Shown piece after piece: positions 23,301-35,295 of a stretch of 64,000 bases of DNA. A program made the translations under genes and the position numbers. The stretch comes from Epiperipatus broadwayi (taxonomy: Eukaryota; Onychophora; Udeonychophora; Euonychophora; Peripatidae). Position 1 is the first letter of the stretch. Each line of letters begins with the position of its first letter. Under the pieces are notes generated by a model, which searched no databases, had not been told where the DNA came from, and saw only the letters and a program-made list of their open reading frames with translations. Where the stretch lies: the NCBI GenBank assembly GCA_028023455.1, contig JAQFVV010000030.1, forward strand, positions 4,172,501 to 4,236,500, read 5' to 3'.

Positions 23301-26300
23301 TTGTTCTACATAAAGTATGCATAGTTTCACATGGTTATATTTCTAGTATTGAACTCTGTGATGGGGTTGTTTTCATTGCTATACTTGGTTAATCACTACC
23401 TATGCTAAATGTCAACTACCACTATTGAGAACAGTGCCTACAGCAATATTAGTTGCTTCACACTACTATCCATTATCAGTGCTATATTATCTGTACATAT
23501 TGGCAGTGGTCCAAGGCTATCTCTGAGACATGCTAAAAAAATATTTTTTTAACAAAATCAAGGCATTTATTTTAATAGATAGCATAGGTATTTTTTTAAC
23601 AGCGGTGACAAAAGTTTTAGCAGTTTTGCATACCAAATTTATCTCTCCATTAAAGACAGATTAGTTAACTATACATATTTACATAGCTTAAACTTTGGGG
23701 CTTTGCCCAAATTTTTATATAAATAATATATAGTCAGAGCCCAAGATCTGTTTGTTGCCTATAGAATAGATTTACCTGGGACAATAGCTCCAGTGTCTTG
23801 TTTGGGTATTAAGCATGGATTCCATCCTGATATGTCTTACTTTGAGTTGGTATTGTTCTCACATTTTCTAGAATGTGCCTGATTTTGGGAGTGGTAATTA
23901 ACCTATAAGAGTATCTCTCTTTCCATTAGTGCAAATTACATTGGCATGCTAATTGCACCTTGTTTAACTCGAGCACTATTTATAGAAGTATATTAGTTTA
24001 TAGAGCACTTTAAATGGCTCTTTCATTCATTAGCACATTCCAACCTTACATATTCTGACACTAATTGCACAAGAATTTTAATTGTTTTCCAAACTATTCT
24101 ATAATTAGATTGCATTTATTATTTACATGTAAGACAATTTATTCTATTAATAGACATAGCATTTAGTTACTATATATATACTAATGAGAGATTTGTCTAT
24201 ACTGCATATTTAAGCTACAATTTATTTATTTTTATGAATTTGATAATTATAGTCACTATTCAGGATCATTATTGATAAATTTCATTTTTTTCCCTCTCCT
24301 TAAAAAGATTTGAAATTTATTCAAAATTCATGTTATTCAATTTTTAAATTATTGTTCAAGGCCATAATTCATTTTTCTTCCATTTTAATATGATTCTAGG
24401 ATTGTAACTTTGAATATAGCTGAGTTTTTAAAACAACTATAAGAATTGCATCTACACCAATTAGTCTTCTATTAATCTTTTTGTACTTTGTTTTTTTTTT
24501 AATAATAATTTATATTAGTCATTAAGTAAAGGATCTTCTGTTTCTTCTATTGGAAGATTAAGTAATGGAAATCTGTGTTCACTTTTTTTCACCTTAAGAT
24601 CTCAATGTTATTATTTTTTTTTTGTTTGATTATTATCAGAAACCATTTTGTTATTTAATATGATTATTCACTTTGTAATTACTCAGCAAGTATCTAAATA
24701 GGTCAGACAAGACTTCTCACTTCCTTTCCTACTTTTTTTTTTCTGAAGCAATTAGTTTAAAATTTCTAGCAAGTAAACAGGAAGAATAGTTTAGATTAAT
24801 TAATTTTAACATTTTTTATAAATTATGCTGCATATTTTATCTTGGAGGAATATGTATTTCATTATGATCTCTAGTTTATTATGGTTTGAAAAGAAATTAC
24901 TATTAAATAATTTTATAAAAAGTAATTTGTAAATAATTTTTTCAAAAAGCTTTTTTTTATTCTATACATCAAGGTATTCTTAATTTATTAAACACATGAA
25001 ATTTTTTGCAGTCCCTTGTTTTTTCCCCAAAAATCACTTTTAGTAGGCATGTCATGTTCTGTAAAAGCTAAACTTTATAAAATTCTGGAAATATGGTCTT
25101 TTAAAAAAATTAATCAGTGATGTTGCAAATGTTGGAACATCAAAGCATAATTTATAAATTTGGGCCCTTTTTTACCTCTATATGAATAATATGCACTACA
25201 GGAACTTGCTTCATATGGATAGTAACAGTCACCATCTCATGTATGGCAGTCAATAATTCCTCTTGTGTATAAAACATTGCTTCTAAAAAAATATTTGTGC
25301 AGTGTTTTTTTTTGTTGATAAATATTTGAATGACCTGTGTCAAAGATCATAATCTCGTTAGTATTTTAAAATACAAACTTTTCACCCTTTTAACTAGTTT
25401 TTTTTTTTTTTTGATGTTGCAGTTTCGTGAATAAGAAGATAATACGTCATTCCTGAATGTTGTCTGACAATGACAATCATTTATTTTAATGTGTGATAGA
25501 GTTAAAAATCATATTGGAAATAGACTTTTAGCTATATCTTCTGTAATTATCTCCCAAGCTTCAATTCTTTTTTTTTGTGAAATGACTTTGTGTTTCGGTT
25601 GTTATGTTTCTTTCCATCAAATACTAAGCCAGTTTAAAGAATCATTATTTGTGAAAGAATGGGGAAAATATCTGTCTTATTTTTTCAATGTTTGGAAAAA
25701 GAATCTTAGGCAATTTGGCATAGCAATGGATTTAAGGTCTAAAAGTTTATAAATCAGTGTGCAGTTGAGTAAAAGAAAAACAAAAAAATCTGGTCAATTG
25801 AATGGGAGCTATTATGTAATATGGTGCTGAATTTCTCATGATTTCCATAGCAATTAATTATATAGTAATGTTTTGTCGAAGAAGAGAAAGAATGATTTTA
25901 TATTATCTTCATATCAACAATAAGTGATTTAAATTTTTATAATAAGATTAGTATAATCCTATTATAATTTAAGGGTATATTCCGGATCAGCTTATAGAAG
26001 CTTGGAAATATTGAATGAAAATCTGATTGCTTGCTATTTTGCAAATAGTATTAAGTAAGGGGAATGTAAAATAATACTACTATTTAATCTTAATTTGTTC
26101 CTACTATTTCTTGGAAAGATTTCATCCTATGGCACTGAACTTAGAGCCTTGCATGATAAGAACTAAAAATGCTAGATTGCAGCCCAACTCTGCACCGCCT
26201 GAATGCTCTAACATTTTATGACCTCTTGACTGATAGGTATTAAATTACTTTCTTTTTTAGGTAATAAAGCTTTTTTTTTTTTTTTTACTTTACTACTAAC

Positions 26301-27113
26301 TTAATATTCATAGTTAACAATAATTATCTCAATTCATTAAATGTCAAACTTTATAAATTAACATTTTAAAGAAATGCAATTGTTTTATCTTTTCTCGTTA
26401 TTTGTGCAATTTCTATATTGACATGATTTTTAGAGTAACTTATTAAATATTTGAAAAAATAATCAAATTCAGATAAGTAAATGTAGACTCCTGTTGAATT
26501 AATAGGATTTCATTATTTATCTGTCAAACTGCCAATTTTTTTTTTTTTTTTTTAACATTTAAATAAATCATTATCTTTGACTTAAAAACTAGCCAACATT
26601 CAGCTATTGATTTACAATTGAATAATTTTTTATAATAGATTTATTTGTTGTCCCCATGCCTTCCCACCTACCCAAATCCAGCAGATAGGACATTCAAATT
26701 TCATTGACTATTTTTGATGCTCTTTTTTTTTTTAAAATAGTCATTTAATAATCTACTATAACTTAGATATAGCTCAATCCGTTTTTATTTTTTTGGAAGT
26801 AGGCTGTCAAATATTCGTGATACATTTTTAATATTGCAATTATCAATTTACTTGGTGATATAATTGGAGATAGCACTATTATCTTTTCTGATAATGGAAA
26901 TAATATTTTTAGTTGTAATTAAAAATTTGATATGGTAGTTTATACTAATACTTGAAATGAGTTTAAGCCAGACATTTTGATAAAAAGGAAATTCAGAAAA
27001 AATTCTAAGAAGCTTGTCTATTTTCCATAAACAAAAAAATTTTCACCATATATCATCAACAAAACTTCTCTAATTTACATTTAATCTGCATCTGAGAGCA
27101 TTTTTTTTTTTTC
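23301..27113. other. A+T-rich DNA, left part possibly gypsy gag/5' region
   Basis: The first 600-900 bp may continue the gypsy element towards its 5' end, but no clear gag motif was found. The remainder is A+T-rich with long poly-T tracts at about 25,400, 26,270 and 26,540. No gene recognised. Confidence 0.45.
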
Positions 27114-27498
27114 TATTTGAAATGTATATAGTATTATAAAAAATAAGTATCAGGTATAGAAATATATTACAGAAAATAATTGCTGCACAATTATTCACTA
27201 GCAAAATTTGCAAGAAATTAGCATGACAACTGAAATTAGTTATTCAAATTAACTATATGTATGTAGAACTCGCATAATAAAAAAGCAGTAGCAGACAAAG
27301 TACGTATGTACAAAAGCTTAGAAATGGTATGTAGATTTTTTTATTGCCAAGGTATGGTTATACAGAAATAATATATACACTACTAAAGATATTAAAACTG
27401 GCAAAACTTTCCATATAGTAGTGCCACTCAGTGCCAACCAGAGTAATCAATAGATGCCAGAAGGCTTGTGCATGGGGTCCCCCATCTATTGCCTACCC

Positions 27499-27557
27499 AT
27501 CCCATATCCCCAGACTAGTTTCTGGCTTGTGGCCTTTGTCAGTGAGGAGCTTTGGAT
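27499..27557 (-). ncRNA. Hammerhead motif, copy 3 minus arm (core mutated)
   Basis: Read on the minus strand: CTGACAA (27,536-27,542), stem II GGC/GCC with a CACAA loop, GAAA (27,519-27,522) and GTC before the cleavage point. The core should be CUGANGA, so the conserved G8 is changed to A and cleavage is expected to be lost or weak. Confidence 0.6.
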
Positions 27558-27779
27558 CTTAGAGCACTGCACCTAGATCTTAGGATCTAATGCAACCCTC
27601 CAGCAGCCATCTTTTATATCTACTTAACTACAAAACTATGAGAATAAAATTGAAAACACAATAATATTTTCAATCTAAGCTCAGTAGCTTATATAATCAT
27701 ATGGGTCTGAATTCAGTTGAGTACCCATACATTTTGGTGTCTTTGCGTTAGTTCCTAAGATCTAGGTGCAGTGCTGTCA

Positions 27780-27837
27780 GATCCAAAGCTCCTCACTGAC
27801 GAAGACCACAAGACAGAAACTAGTCTGGGGATATTAG
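27780..27837 (+). ncRNA. Hammerhead motif, copy 3 plus arm
   Basis: CTGACGA at 27,796-27,802 (position 7 is free in the consensus), GAAA at 27,816-27,819 and GTC ending at 27,825. Stem I pairs TCCTCA with TGGGGA. Stem II is damaged (GAC facing GAC), so activity is doubtful although all core residues are present. Confidence 0.6.
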
Positions 27838-28859
27838 ATGAGTAGGCACTAGATGGGGATTTTATGCATAAGCCTTCTGGCATCCATTGATTACTCTGGT
27901 TGGCACTGAGTGGTACTACTGTATGAAGAGTTTTGCCTGTTTTAATAACAGTTATGTGCTAGCATAAGAAATGGTGATCATGTGTTGTTTAGTGGTTTAA
28001 CTGCTAAAGATGTTTGTCTTAGAGACTATCTCCTTAAAGATTAATATTTAGTTCGCTTATCTATATATATATTTTATTTATGAATATAATAAATACCTTT
28101 ATTTTTATTGTTGTTGATTTGACTGCAACTTGGCTGGTATGCATTTATCCCTGGTATACGCAGCAGAATGTCTTCACCCAATAGAAGAACCTGTGTAAAT
28201 GATAAAAGTACCATGGGCAGTTAGCATGTCAATATTGTAATTGAAAGAACTGCGATATTAATATATAAATTGAACAAACTCTAATAATGGCATTCCATAA
28301 TAATGTTAAGAAATTTGATGTTAACAACATAGCAAATTAGTTTATACATAGACTACGCAGTCAAATATATGCTCATTAAAAAGTTAGAAAATGATAATGT
28401 AAAAGTATAGGTGTGGTTGGAGGGCAAAGATATTCTTCTGCAAATAGCAAAAAAGATTTTGCAAACTGGAACCTTCAGAAGAAATAGGGTATTTTGAGCT
28501 TAAAGAAAAATTAAGTATATACTTTGAAATGATGACATCTAAATGGGTGTCACTTATGTGTTTTCCAAATAGGAAACAAGCACTGAATGGGAAGTATCAG
28601 CTTTATAATATAGCAACACTGAATTGATGATGACATGCTTCTTGGGCAGTGGCTATGGGGAATGACTGATAGTAAGTTACATCAAATTGTCCTCAGTTAA
28701 GTAGTCTTAATATATAAAGAAATGGTAGATAAATGTATAACACAAAAGTTGCTCGGGGAAAATATCTTACAATTTCAAAATAATAAAAATGTAACAATAT
28801 ATAAAATGATGATAATAAAACTGACATTCAAACCATGAGCTTTCAAAACCCTACAAAGT

Positions 28860-29345
28860 CTTTTGTAAGCTACTGTCGCAGTGAGAGTGGATGTTTAAGT
28901 GCTACATATGCAGGAAAACCAGTCACAATGTATTTGTCACACAAAAGACAAAATTGGATAAAGGAAATTACAAACGGATTTCAAATTGCAGGGAGGAGGA
29001 ATTGAGTAAAATTGAAGTAAAAATTAGATTGTGTAGATAATAACCATATTTGTTTAAACATACAAATTCTCAGACACAAGACCAATGTGGAAAGTGATAG
29101 CTGTGCAGGGTTGTCCTTAATTTCACTATAAGATTGGGTAAAATTAATAAATAAGGTGAGAAAGAACATCCCTGTGGAAAAGTAAAGATTATAGTCACAG
29201 TGAAATGAGATTGATATACAAGGTATAGTAAGGTTACTGGTTAAACTGAAGGCCAAATTAAAATTATTGCCATTGTATATCGTGAAAAGAAATCTTATCC
29301 CAATCTTAGGAAGAAATTGGTTCCAGGTATTAGATATTCAAGTAA
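28860..29345 (+). pseudogene. gag zinc knuckle and protease remnant of gypsy element
   Basis: A CX2CX4HX4 zinc knuckle is encoded at 28,900-28,941 (CYICRKTSHNVFV) with the final Cys replaced by Thr. About 300 bp later LLPLYIVKRNLIPILGRNWF (ending near 29,325) matches the end of a gypsy protease domain just before reverse transcriptase. Frameshifts and stops separate the two. Confidence 0.7.
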
Positions 29346-29439
29346 AGGGAAAGAATATAGACAAATTTACAATGCTATTGCAAATGAAGGGGGAGAAGTC
29401 TAGGCTGGTAAGAGAGATAGCAAGAGGTTGAATAGTCAG

Positions 29440-30340
29440 GTTGTATGGACTGCTTTGATGCCTCCCTAAGAAGTTAGAGTTCTTGGATTAAAACCCATAA
29501 GTCTTGGGAAAGATTTCATATAGTTCACACTGATCCATTTAATGGAAATATATTTCTGTTACTGATAGACATTCAAATTGATCAGAGTACAAAAGAGTTA
29601 AGAGTACAAGTGCAGAAAAAACATATTTTCATGTATTATAGGTATATTGAAATTATTATAGTTAATAAAATAAAGTCATACATCACATGACTTAAAGCTT
29701 GAAAACTATAAACTAAAATAAAGATCATGTTAATAGCTCTAACAGTTTTTTTCAAAGAAGCAGTTTAAAATCTCTAGATATCAATAAATGTCACAAGAGA
29801 AAGCATTTAAAATCTAGATAGAGATTTTAAATGCTTTCTCTTGTGGCATTTATCAATAAGCTGGCATTTATCGATAAGCTTGTTAGAGCTATTAGCATGC
29901 TCTTTGTTTTTAATCGAAATTATTGTTTCATATAATGGAAATTTGTTTCACATCTGATTTATTTAAAAACTTTTTCAGAACTGAGGGAATTTGCTATGTA
30001 TTAATACCCCTCTATCACGCAGAGTCTAAAGGTCTGGCAGAGAAAGTAATACAGTCGTCTAGTGATGTTAATGAAGCTTTAACCGACTCTATGTTCCATC
30101 AACATTTTACTCCATGTACATTGACTAAAAAGGCTTCAGCTGACATGTTATTACACTGAAATAGTCTCATCTGTGCTAATGCCTAATAATAATGCAGTGA
30201 AATTGATTTGGATGATGAAAGCTTTAAAATTGATGCCATCTGGATAAGCGAAATGTTAATGAGAAAATGGTTTCTGGGAGTATAACAGGGATTACTCAAG
30301 ACAGTTAACAGAAATGCAAATTACAAATAGTAGAAGGGTG
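29440..30340 (+). pseudogene. Gypsy integrase remnant, split by a foldback insertion
   Basis: VHTDPFNGNIFLLLIDIQID near 29,530 corresponds to the start of the integrase catalytic core with its first Asp. After the 29,660-29,914 insertion the reading continues with IVSYNG (the second catalytic Asp replaced by Tyr), then FTSDLFKNFFRTEGICYVLI and HAESKGLAEKVIQ. This includes the Glu of the SxGxAE block. A degraded YNRDYSRQ near 30,280 resembles the post-core region. The direct step from protease (29,340) to integrase (29,440) shows that about 2 kb of RT and RNase H are gone. Confidence 0.8.
29660..29914. mobile_element. Foldback element inside gypsy integrase
   Basis: The inverted arms start CATGTTAATAGCTCTAAC at 29,726 and end GTTAGAGCTATTAGCATG at 29,899, meeting around AGAAAGCATTTAAAAT/ATTTTAAATGCTTTCT. 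A 12-bp direct repeat with two mismatches flanks the element (TGAAATTATTAT at 29,648, CGAAATTATTGT at 29,915). About 50 nt on the left, including AAAGTCATACATCACATGAC, have no partner in the right arm: the one-sided tail. A related sequence lies at 56.53 kb. Confidence 0.7.
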
Positions 30341-30712
30341 AGAGGACATAATTAGTTTGAGAATTCACTCACTGAAATCATTAAAAGAAACAAGGGTTAG
30401 TGGTAATTCAATGATAAATACTACTTCTCTAAAAGAAGTAAAATACTGATACAGCTCAAAGAGCTGTTGTTGTGCTTGACTTAAAAAAATAATAAGAATC
30501 CCTTATCTGAGAAAAAGGATTCGTTGAATGAATTAGGGATTTTTCCAGAAATAGATTTATCTCTTTTAAAACAGCCTTCACTGGAAGAAGAGAAAATTAC
30601 TGAGCAGCAGGCAGAAAGATATCTATCTATCTCTAAAAAGATTTGCCTAAGTGTGGTGGAAATCTCAAAGACTGTAGGATTATTTTTTATAAAATAAAAA
30701 AGTTAATTTTTT

Positions 30713-30730
30713 AGAGTGAGGGGGGGGGGG
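30713..30730 (+). promoter_or_regulatory. Polypurine tract of gypsy element
   Basis: AGAGTGAG followed by ten G lies just before the TTGAAATG start of the 3' LTR. It is the expected position of the primer for plus-strand synthesis. It also explains one of the G runs that stand out in this A+T-rich window. Confidence 0.75.
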
Positions 30731-30731
30731 T

Positions 30732-31088
30732 TGAAATGTATATATTGTTATAAAAACTAAGTGTATGGGTATATATATATGATATTATTAATGTAAATAA
30801 CGATTACAGAAAATAATTACCGCGCACTAGCAAAATTCACAAGAAATTAGCGTAGGCTAAATTCATCCACTAAAAAAGCAGCAGTTTATGGAGTAAGCAT
30901 GTGTGCAAAAGCTTAGAAATTCAGATGAAGACTTTCTTATTATCTAGTGATATATAGAAGTAATATACACACTACTAAAGGTGTTTGATAATTTTTTTTT
31001 TATATATATTATTTATTCATGTTTATTTTTATTATTGTTTGTTCAATGCGAATTGACTGGTATGCATATATTCCTGGCATACATAGTA
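30732..31088 (+). repeat. 3' LTR of gypsy element
   Basis: This 357-bp LTR begins TGAAATGTATATA and ends CATAGTA (the 5' LTR ends CGCAGCA, so the last CA has mutated). It is followed by the TATT target duplication. Confidence 0.8.
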
Positions 31089-31092
31089 TATT

Positions 31093-32540
31093 CTGTAGCT
31101 ATTGCTGTAGTTATGAGTAATGAATAGATAGTTGATGGTAATGCTAGATGGATCACAACCAGTTTTTGTTTAGTGAGATTTTTTTTTTGATGAAAACATT
31201 ATTGCATTCTATCCTCCATCAATCAAATCACCTTTTTTACTCATTATGCAATTTTAAGTTAAAATTTCAAATTTTTAAACATTTTAAGTTTTGAGCCAGA
31301 TTCAACTTCCTTGTCTGATTGTATAAACATGACATTGGGTTAACAATATTAATATATTATAAAGATATCAGTTGTAAGCTAATTGCTGGATGATGGATGA
31401 GTATAGCAAAAACAACTTTAAAGAAAACTAAGAAGCTGTTGGGCAGTATTATCTATCATCTATTGTTTCCTTGTCTTAGAGAGATATCTCTGAAGAGAAA
31501 TATTACTCCTATCATATGCAGATGCATTGTAAGTTAGGAATAATGTGATGTTTTATTTTGCTAAAAGTTCATTTGCACTAATACCTGAAAATGTTTTTAA
31601 GAATACAGTCATTTGGAATCATTCATATGGGATAAATTTGGGAAAAGATTCTTTATTTTTATGACTATTATTTTTATAAATATATGTTTAAGTGGCATGA
31701 ATAAAATCCAGCTGATACATGGGTATTGTACAAAAACTGTTTTCTACAAAATATCAATAAACAAATCAAATCTATTATATAACTCTATACAGAAATGACT
31801 CGTGGAAATATAAAAAGATAATCCCTAAAATTAATTACTTAAAGAATTTGATCTTTAGTTTCTTTAAAAACAAGTGATCATTTCTATTAAAAAATAAGTA
31901 CTGTTAGAAATGCATTACAGATTTATAATATTGTAAGTTAATATCAGTAAATTATTCTGCTGAAATTGAGACATGTTGAACAAAGAATCATCAAAAATAA
32001 AAATAAAAGTTTCAAAATTATAATGAGAGTGGTAAGGAAGTAGGTTTTACTAATAATAAGAGCATTTATTATCAGGGAACAAAAGTTTATGAAATCAGAT
32101 TGTAATAATTTGAATATTATCAAACAAGAATCCAAAACGAATAATTATGTGACTTTTGTATGCTTGAGTATTAACGTAATTAAAATAGATAGTAAGCTAC
32201 AGTCGTCTGTATTTTTTTTTTTTAGGTTTGAAATATGAATTAGTAATTCATTGTTTTGAATTTATATTTTCAGACCACTTGATTCCAGTGGCATGATTGA
32301 TTAATTGGAATAAATCTCTGCTTTGTCTTCTAGGAACTTATTTGAAACTCATATATCGTTGTAGATTGTTCTTTTCACCATTTAGGTTTTCTGTAAAAAC
32401 CACCAAATACAAGAAATTAAGTTATTAAAAACATACTGCATCTCTTTGTTTAGTAAAACTTAAGAAGATAATCCGCTTTTTTGAGATACTTCACAACCTT
32501 TTCATGAGACATTAATCTTATCCAAAAAGTGTGATAGCTT
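31093..32540. other. A+T-rich DNA without recognisable gene
   Basis: Short ORFs on both strands show no recognised family. Nothing else was identified. Confidence 0.55.
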
Positions 32541-32546
32541 ACAAAA

Positions 32547-32637
32547 GGCATTGTTAGCTGAGAGGTCAGCGCAGCTGCCTTGCAAGCAAGCAGTTGGTTG
32601 CAGACAGTTGTTGCGAGTTCGCCTCCCAGCCGATGCT
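32547..32637 (+). repeat. tRNA-like sequence or tRNA-derived SINE head
   Basis: GCAT at the start pairs with ATGC at the end as part of an acceptor stem. GAGAGGTCAGCG matches the D-arm region of the copy at 47.09 kb. CAGCTGC...GCAGTTG forms a strong anticodon-type stem around a longer loop, and GAGTTCGCCTC resembles the B-box. The variable region is expanded. It is followed by TATGATATCTGAGGGAAAAAAGTA, similar to the tail of the 47.09-kb copy, which suggests a shared SINE rather than a working tRNA gene. Confidence 0.5.
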
Positions 32638-32639
32638 AT

Positions 32640-33990
32640 GATATCTGAGGGAAAAAAGTATATATTTTAATTTTTATATTAATGATTAATGAAAACTTGT
32701 TTTTTCAAGTATGGGAATCCTATTTTATACTTTAATCATTGTTCTAATAAACATTTTCATAATTTCTATTTTGATGCGGAAAGGTGGAAGATTGTCTCAT
32801 GGTTTGCAAGTATATTGCTCACTCAATTAATCTAATTATAATTAACAAAAGTGCATTAACTTTTAAATCTCCACAGATACTTCATTTATATTTCTGTTAC
32901 CGAAACCATATTTATAAACAATTTCACGTTCTATGTCAATTATGCTTGCAAGAATATGATAGATATAGAATGAAATATGTTGGGCTCATAACCAATAATC
33001 TTTAGGATTGATTTAGCAATATTTACAAAGCACAAATCTATTGCGGCTCAAACATTTGAATTTATCACAAAAGCTGTGAAAAAATTTATATTTTTATAGT
33101 GCTGTAATACATATCAGTTTTTATTTCCAGATTCTTAAATAAGATTACCTTTCAACAGTAAATCAGGAAAACATATAGTTAGCTGAAATGTGGAAATTTC
33201 TTAAATAAATTTGAAACATATCATTAGGGAAAAGATTAAGTGAAAAATTGTAGTCTATTGTCTGCAGTGAATTTGAATTACATCATTTGGGGGGGGGTCT
33301 AATAAATATTGATACCGGAAGTATAGCACTTATGAGAATTGCTTTCATTGCAGATTGTAGTTTTTTGAAGCATTTCTTTTTGTACTCATAAACTAGAAAT
33401 ATTAACCTGTTATGATTTTTTTAAAGAGTTCCCTTTAAATCATTGTGAAGGGAAATAATATGAATTGTGAACCTTTTAGCCTTTCTATATATGGTCCAGA
33501 CCCATTTCTTATTTTAGTTGTATATTTAATATCCATAATAAAATTTGTAGAGTTTTTTTTTTCTGAAATTAGCATCAAGTTAATTCACCACATGCATAGC
33601 AGAATAAATTGGGATTATTACTACTTGGTTTGATAAAATATTTAGTTGAATGTGACACTGTAAAATTTAGCAAAAATGGTAGGTAAGAAAAAGCAACACA
33701 TTATAGTAATCATAATTAGTTCGATTTGGGACTGCTTTAACCAAATTTACCCTACAAAGATTATAAAATTTTGGAACGAACAAATTATATTATATTTATA
33801 GAAAAATTTCTGCTTAGTATATTTTTTAATTTCGTTATCATATAAAATAGTGGAAATAGAAACTTTGTATCACAAGAAATCGAAATCTGAGTTCATAATT
33901 GCATTTTTCATATCAAAAACTATAGACATGGGCACTGAGTGCGGGTGTGCAGGGGCACAAAGGCACTTCACTTCTGGGCCAACAAGACCC
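32640..33990. other. A+T-rich DNA without recognisable gene
   Basis: No gene or repeat family recognised. A run of nine G lies at about 33,290-33,298. Confidence 0.5.
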
Positions 33991-33996
33991 CAAAAT

Positions 33997-34525
33997 AATT
34001 AATAAAATTTTTATGTAAATAAAATTGTTTACATTTTCATATCGTTTCATCGTTAGAAATATATTCTGAATGTAAATATTTTTTATTTAAATATAAGAGG
34101 AATACTTATTTACTTGAACTTATTTGTGACAATTACCCAAGCTTCGAATTTCTAGGCACAATTCCAAATATACTCATCATTTTGCTAAACTGAAAACACC
34201 GGTGCCATTTTATCATGATAATTAATAAAACATTAAATGTAAATGTTTCGATTTCTGAGTCGCTTTATTCCTAGAAACACACTCTGATTGTAAATATTTA
34301 TTAATTAAACATAAGAGGAATATTTATTTCCTTAAACTCATTGTGGCACTTGCTCGAGCTTCAAAATATATATTTTGTATATACTCTACCATTGCACAAA
34401 ACTGAATAGGCCAATGCCCTTTCGTCACTATAATTAATAAAATTTATATGTAAATAAAAATGTTTAGATTTCCCAATAATTAATAAAATTTATATGTAAA
34501 TAAAAAATATTAAGATTTCCCATTC
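33997..34525. repeat. Tandem repeat with unit of about 212-223 bp
   Basis: Two diverged units (33,997-34,219 and 34,220-34,431) each start AATTAATAAAA and share CTGA(A/T)TGTAAATATTT, ATAAGAGGAATA and a GCCNATGCCNTTT-like end. Two partial unit starts follow (34,432 and about 34,477), each with AATTTATATGTAAATAAAAA and AGATTTCCC. The G+C-richer sequence just before (33,930-33,990) may be a further damaged unit or a different repeat. Confidence 0.7.
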
Positions 34526-34676
34526 ATTTTTATTTGAATATCCTAATTTATATAAAAAGTAACATATTATTATTAATAATTTATTTTAAAACATTTTAAA
34601 AACATTACCTTATAATTATAGTAATTCTGCATATGTGAAATTGTCTTAATAATGTTTTACAAGTTCTAAACGCATT

Positions 34677-34775
34677 GTTCATTTGGGAGTACTGATACAA
34701 TGTCCACCCCAGAAATGTGAAGTCTGGGTTCGATCTATATGTGCCAGTTTTTTTTTTTTTTTTTAAATAGTGTTC
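34677..34775 (+). repeat. tRNA-derived SINE-like remnant with poly-T tail
   Basis: TTGTTCATTTGGGAGTAC resembles an A-box and GGGTTCGATCT a B-box, at tRNA spacing, followed by about 18 T. No complete tRNA fold was found. Confidence 0.4.
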
Positions 34776-34839
34776 ACCTTTTTTTTTTTGTTATTACTGT
34801 CTCATATTATTTTTTTACACATTTTATTAAATAGCTTTT

Positions 34840-35295
34840 AATGAGATATTATTTTATATAGCGCTATGTTTTTTATGTAATAGTAATATTAGCGATTAAA
34901 CCAATGCACATGCACTTTAAAGATAAATTATAAATGAATACTCTTTTTCCAGACACGAGATATAGTATTTTAGAAAGAATGGAATGAATCCACCCATTTT
35001 TTCAACCCAAACGTTTATGTATGGGCAAATCTTAAGAGTGTGGACGGTTCGTAAATTGTAAAAATTTCGCAAATGTCATTCATTCAAACATAACAAATAT
35101 AATTTAAAGTGATCGTGTAATACCTTCACGCTCTTAATTCCACACACTTAAGATTTGCCCATACATAAACATTTGGGTTGAAAGAATGGGTAGATTCATT
35201 CCATTCTTTCTAAAATACTATATCTCATGTCTGGAAAAAGAGTATTCGTTTATCTTTAAAGCACATGTGCATTGGCTTAATCGCTAATATTACTC
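34840..35295. mobile_element. Foldback element with 13-bp target duplication
   Basis: The inverted arms begin AGTAATATTAGCGATTAA at 34,882 and end with its complement at 35,294. They extend about 170 bp inward through TTGCCCATACATAAAC-type sequence to a central loop. The 13-bp direct repeat TTAAATAGCTTTT lies at 34,827-34,839 and 35,296-35,308. The left 42 nt (34,840-34,881) have no partner on the right. The arms have many single differences, so the insertion is not recent. No ORF. Confidence 0.75.

Larger units (their letters stand above)
27394..28000. mobile_element. Hammerhead-ribozyme element, copy 3 (head-to-head, inside gypsy LTR)
   Basis: A minus-strand arm (27,394 to about 27,735) joins a plus-strand arm (about 27,745-27,948), each with its own hammerhead motif. 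The right arm is followed by a tail of about 50 nt (TAACAGTTATGTGC to GTGGTTTAA, ending at 28,000) with no inverted partner. A 14-bp direct repeat with two mismatches (CTACTAAAGATATT at 27,380-27,393, CTGCTAAAGATGTT at 28,001-28,014) flanks it. No ORF. Confidence 0.8.
27118..28165 (+). repeat. 5' LTR of gypsy element, split by insertion
   Basis: Outside the inserted 27,394-28,000 element and its 14-bp target duplication, this LTR aligns along its length with 30,732-31,088. Shared blocks include TTACAGAAAATAATT, CAAGAAATTAGC, CAAAAGCTTAGAAAT, CACTACTAAAG and TGGTATGCAT. It begins TG and ends CA. The two LTRs have diverged considerably, so the insertion is old. Confidence 0.85.
27118..31088 (+). 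mobile_element. Ty3/gypsy LTR retrotransposon, internally deleted and twice invaded
   Basis: Two similar LTRs bound the element. The 5' LTR starts TGAAATGTATA at 27,118 and ends CGCAGCA at 28,165; the 3' LTR spans 30,732-31,088. The 4-bp repeat TATT flanks both sides (27,114-27,117 and 31,089-31,092), as expected for Ty3/gypsy. A polypurine tract with a run of G lies directly before the 3' LTR. The interior (28,166-30,731) keeps a gag zinc knuckle, the end of protease and parts of integrase in the right order, but reverse transcriptase and RNase H are missing, so it is internally deleted and dead. A hammerhead-family element sits in the 5' LTR and a foldback element in integrase. Confidence 0.85.

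Noticed and set aside
28981-29256. Minus-strand ORF of 91 codons
   Set aside because: It overlaps the gag-protease remnant of the plus-strand gypsy element, so it is a shadow.
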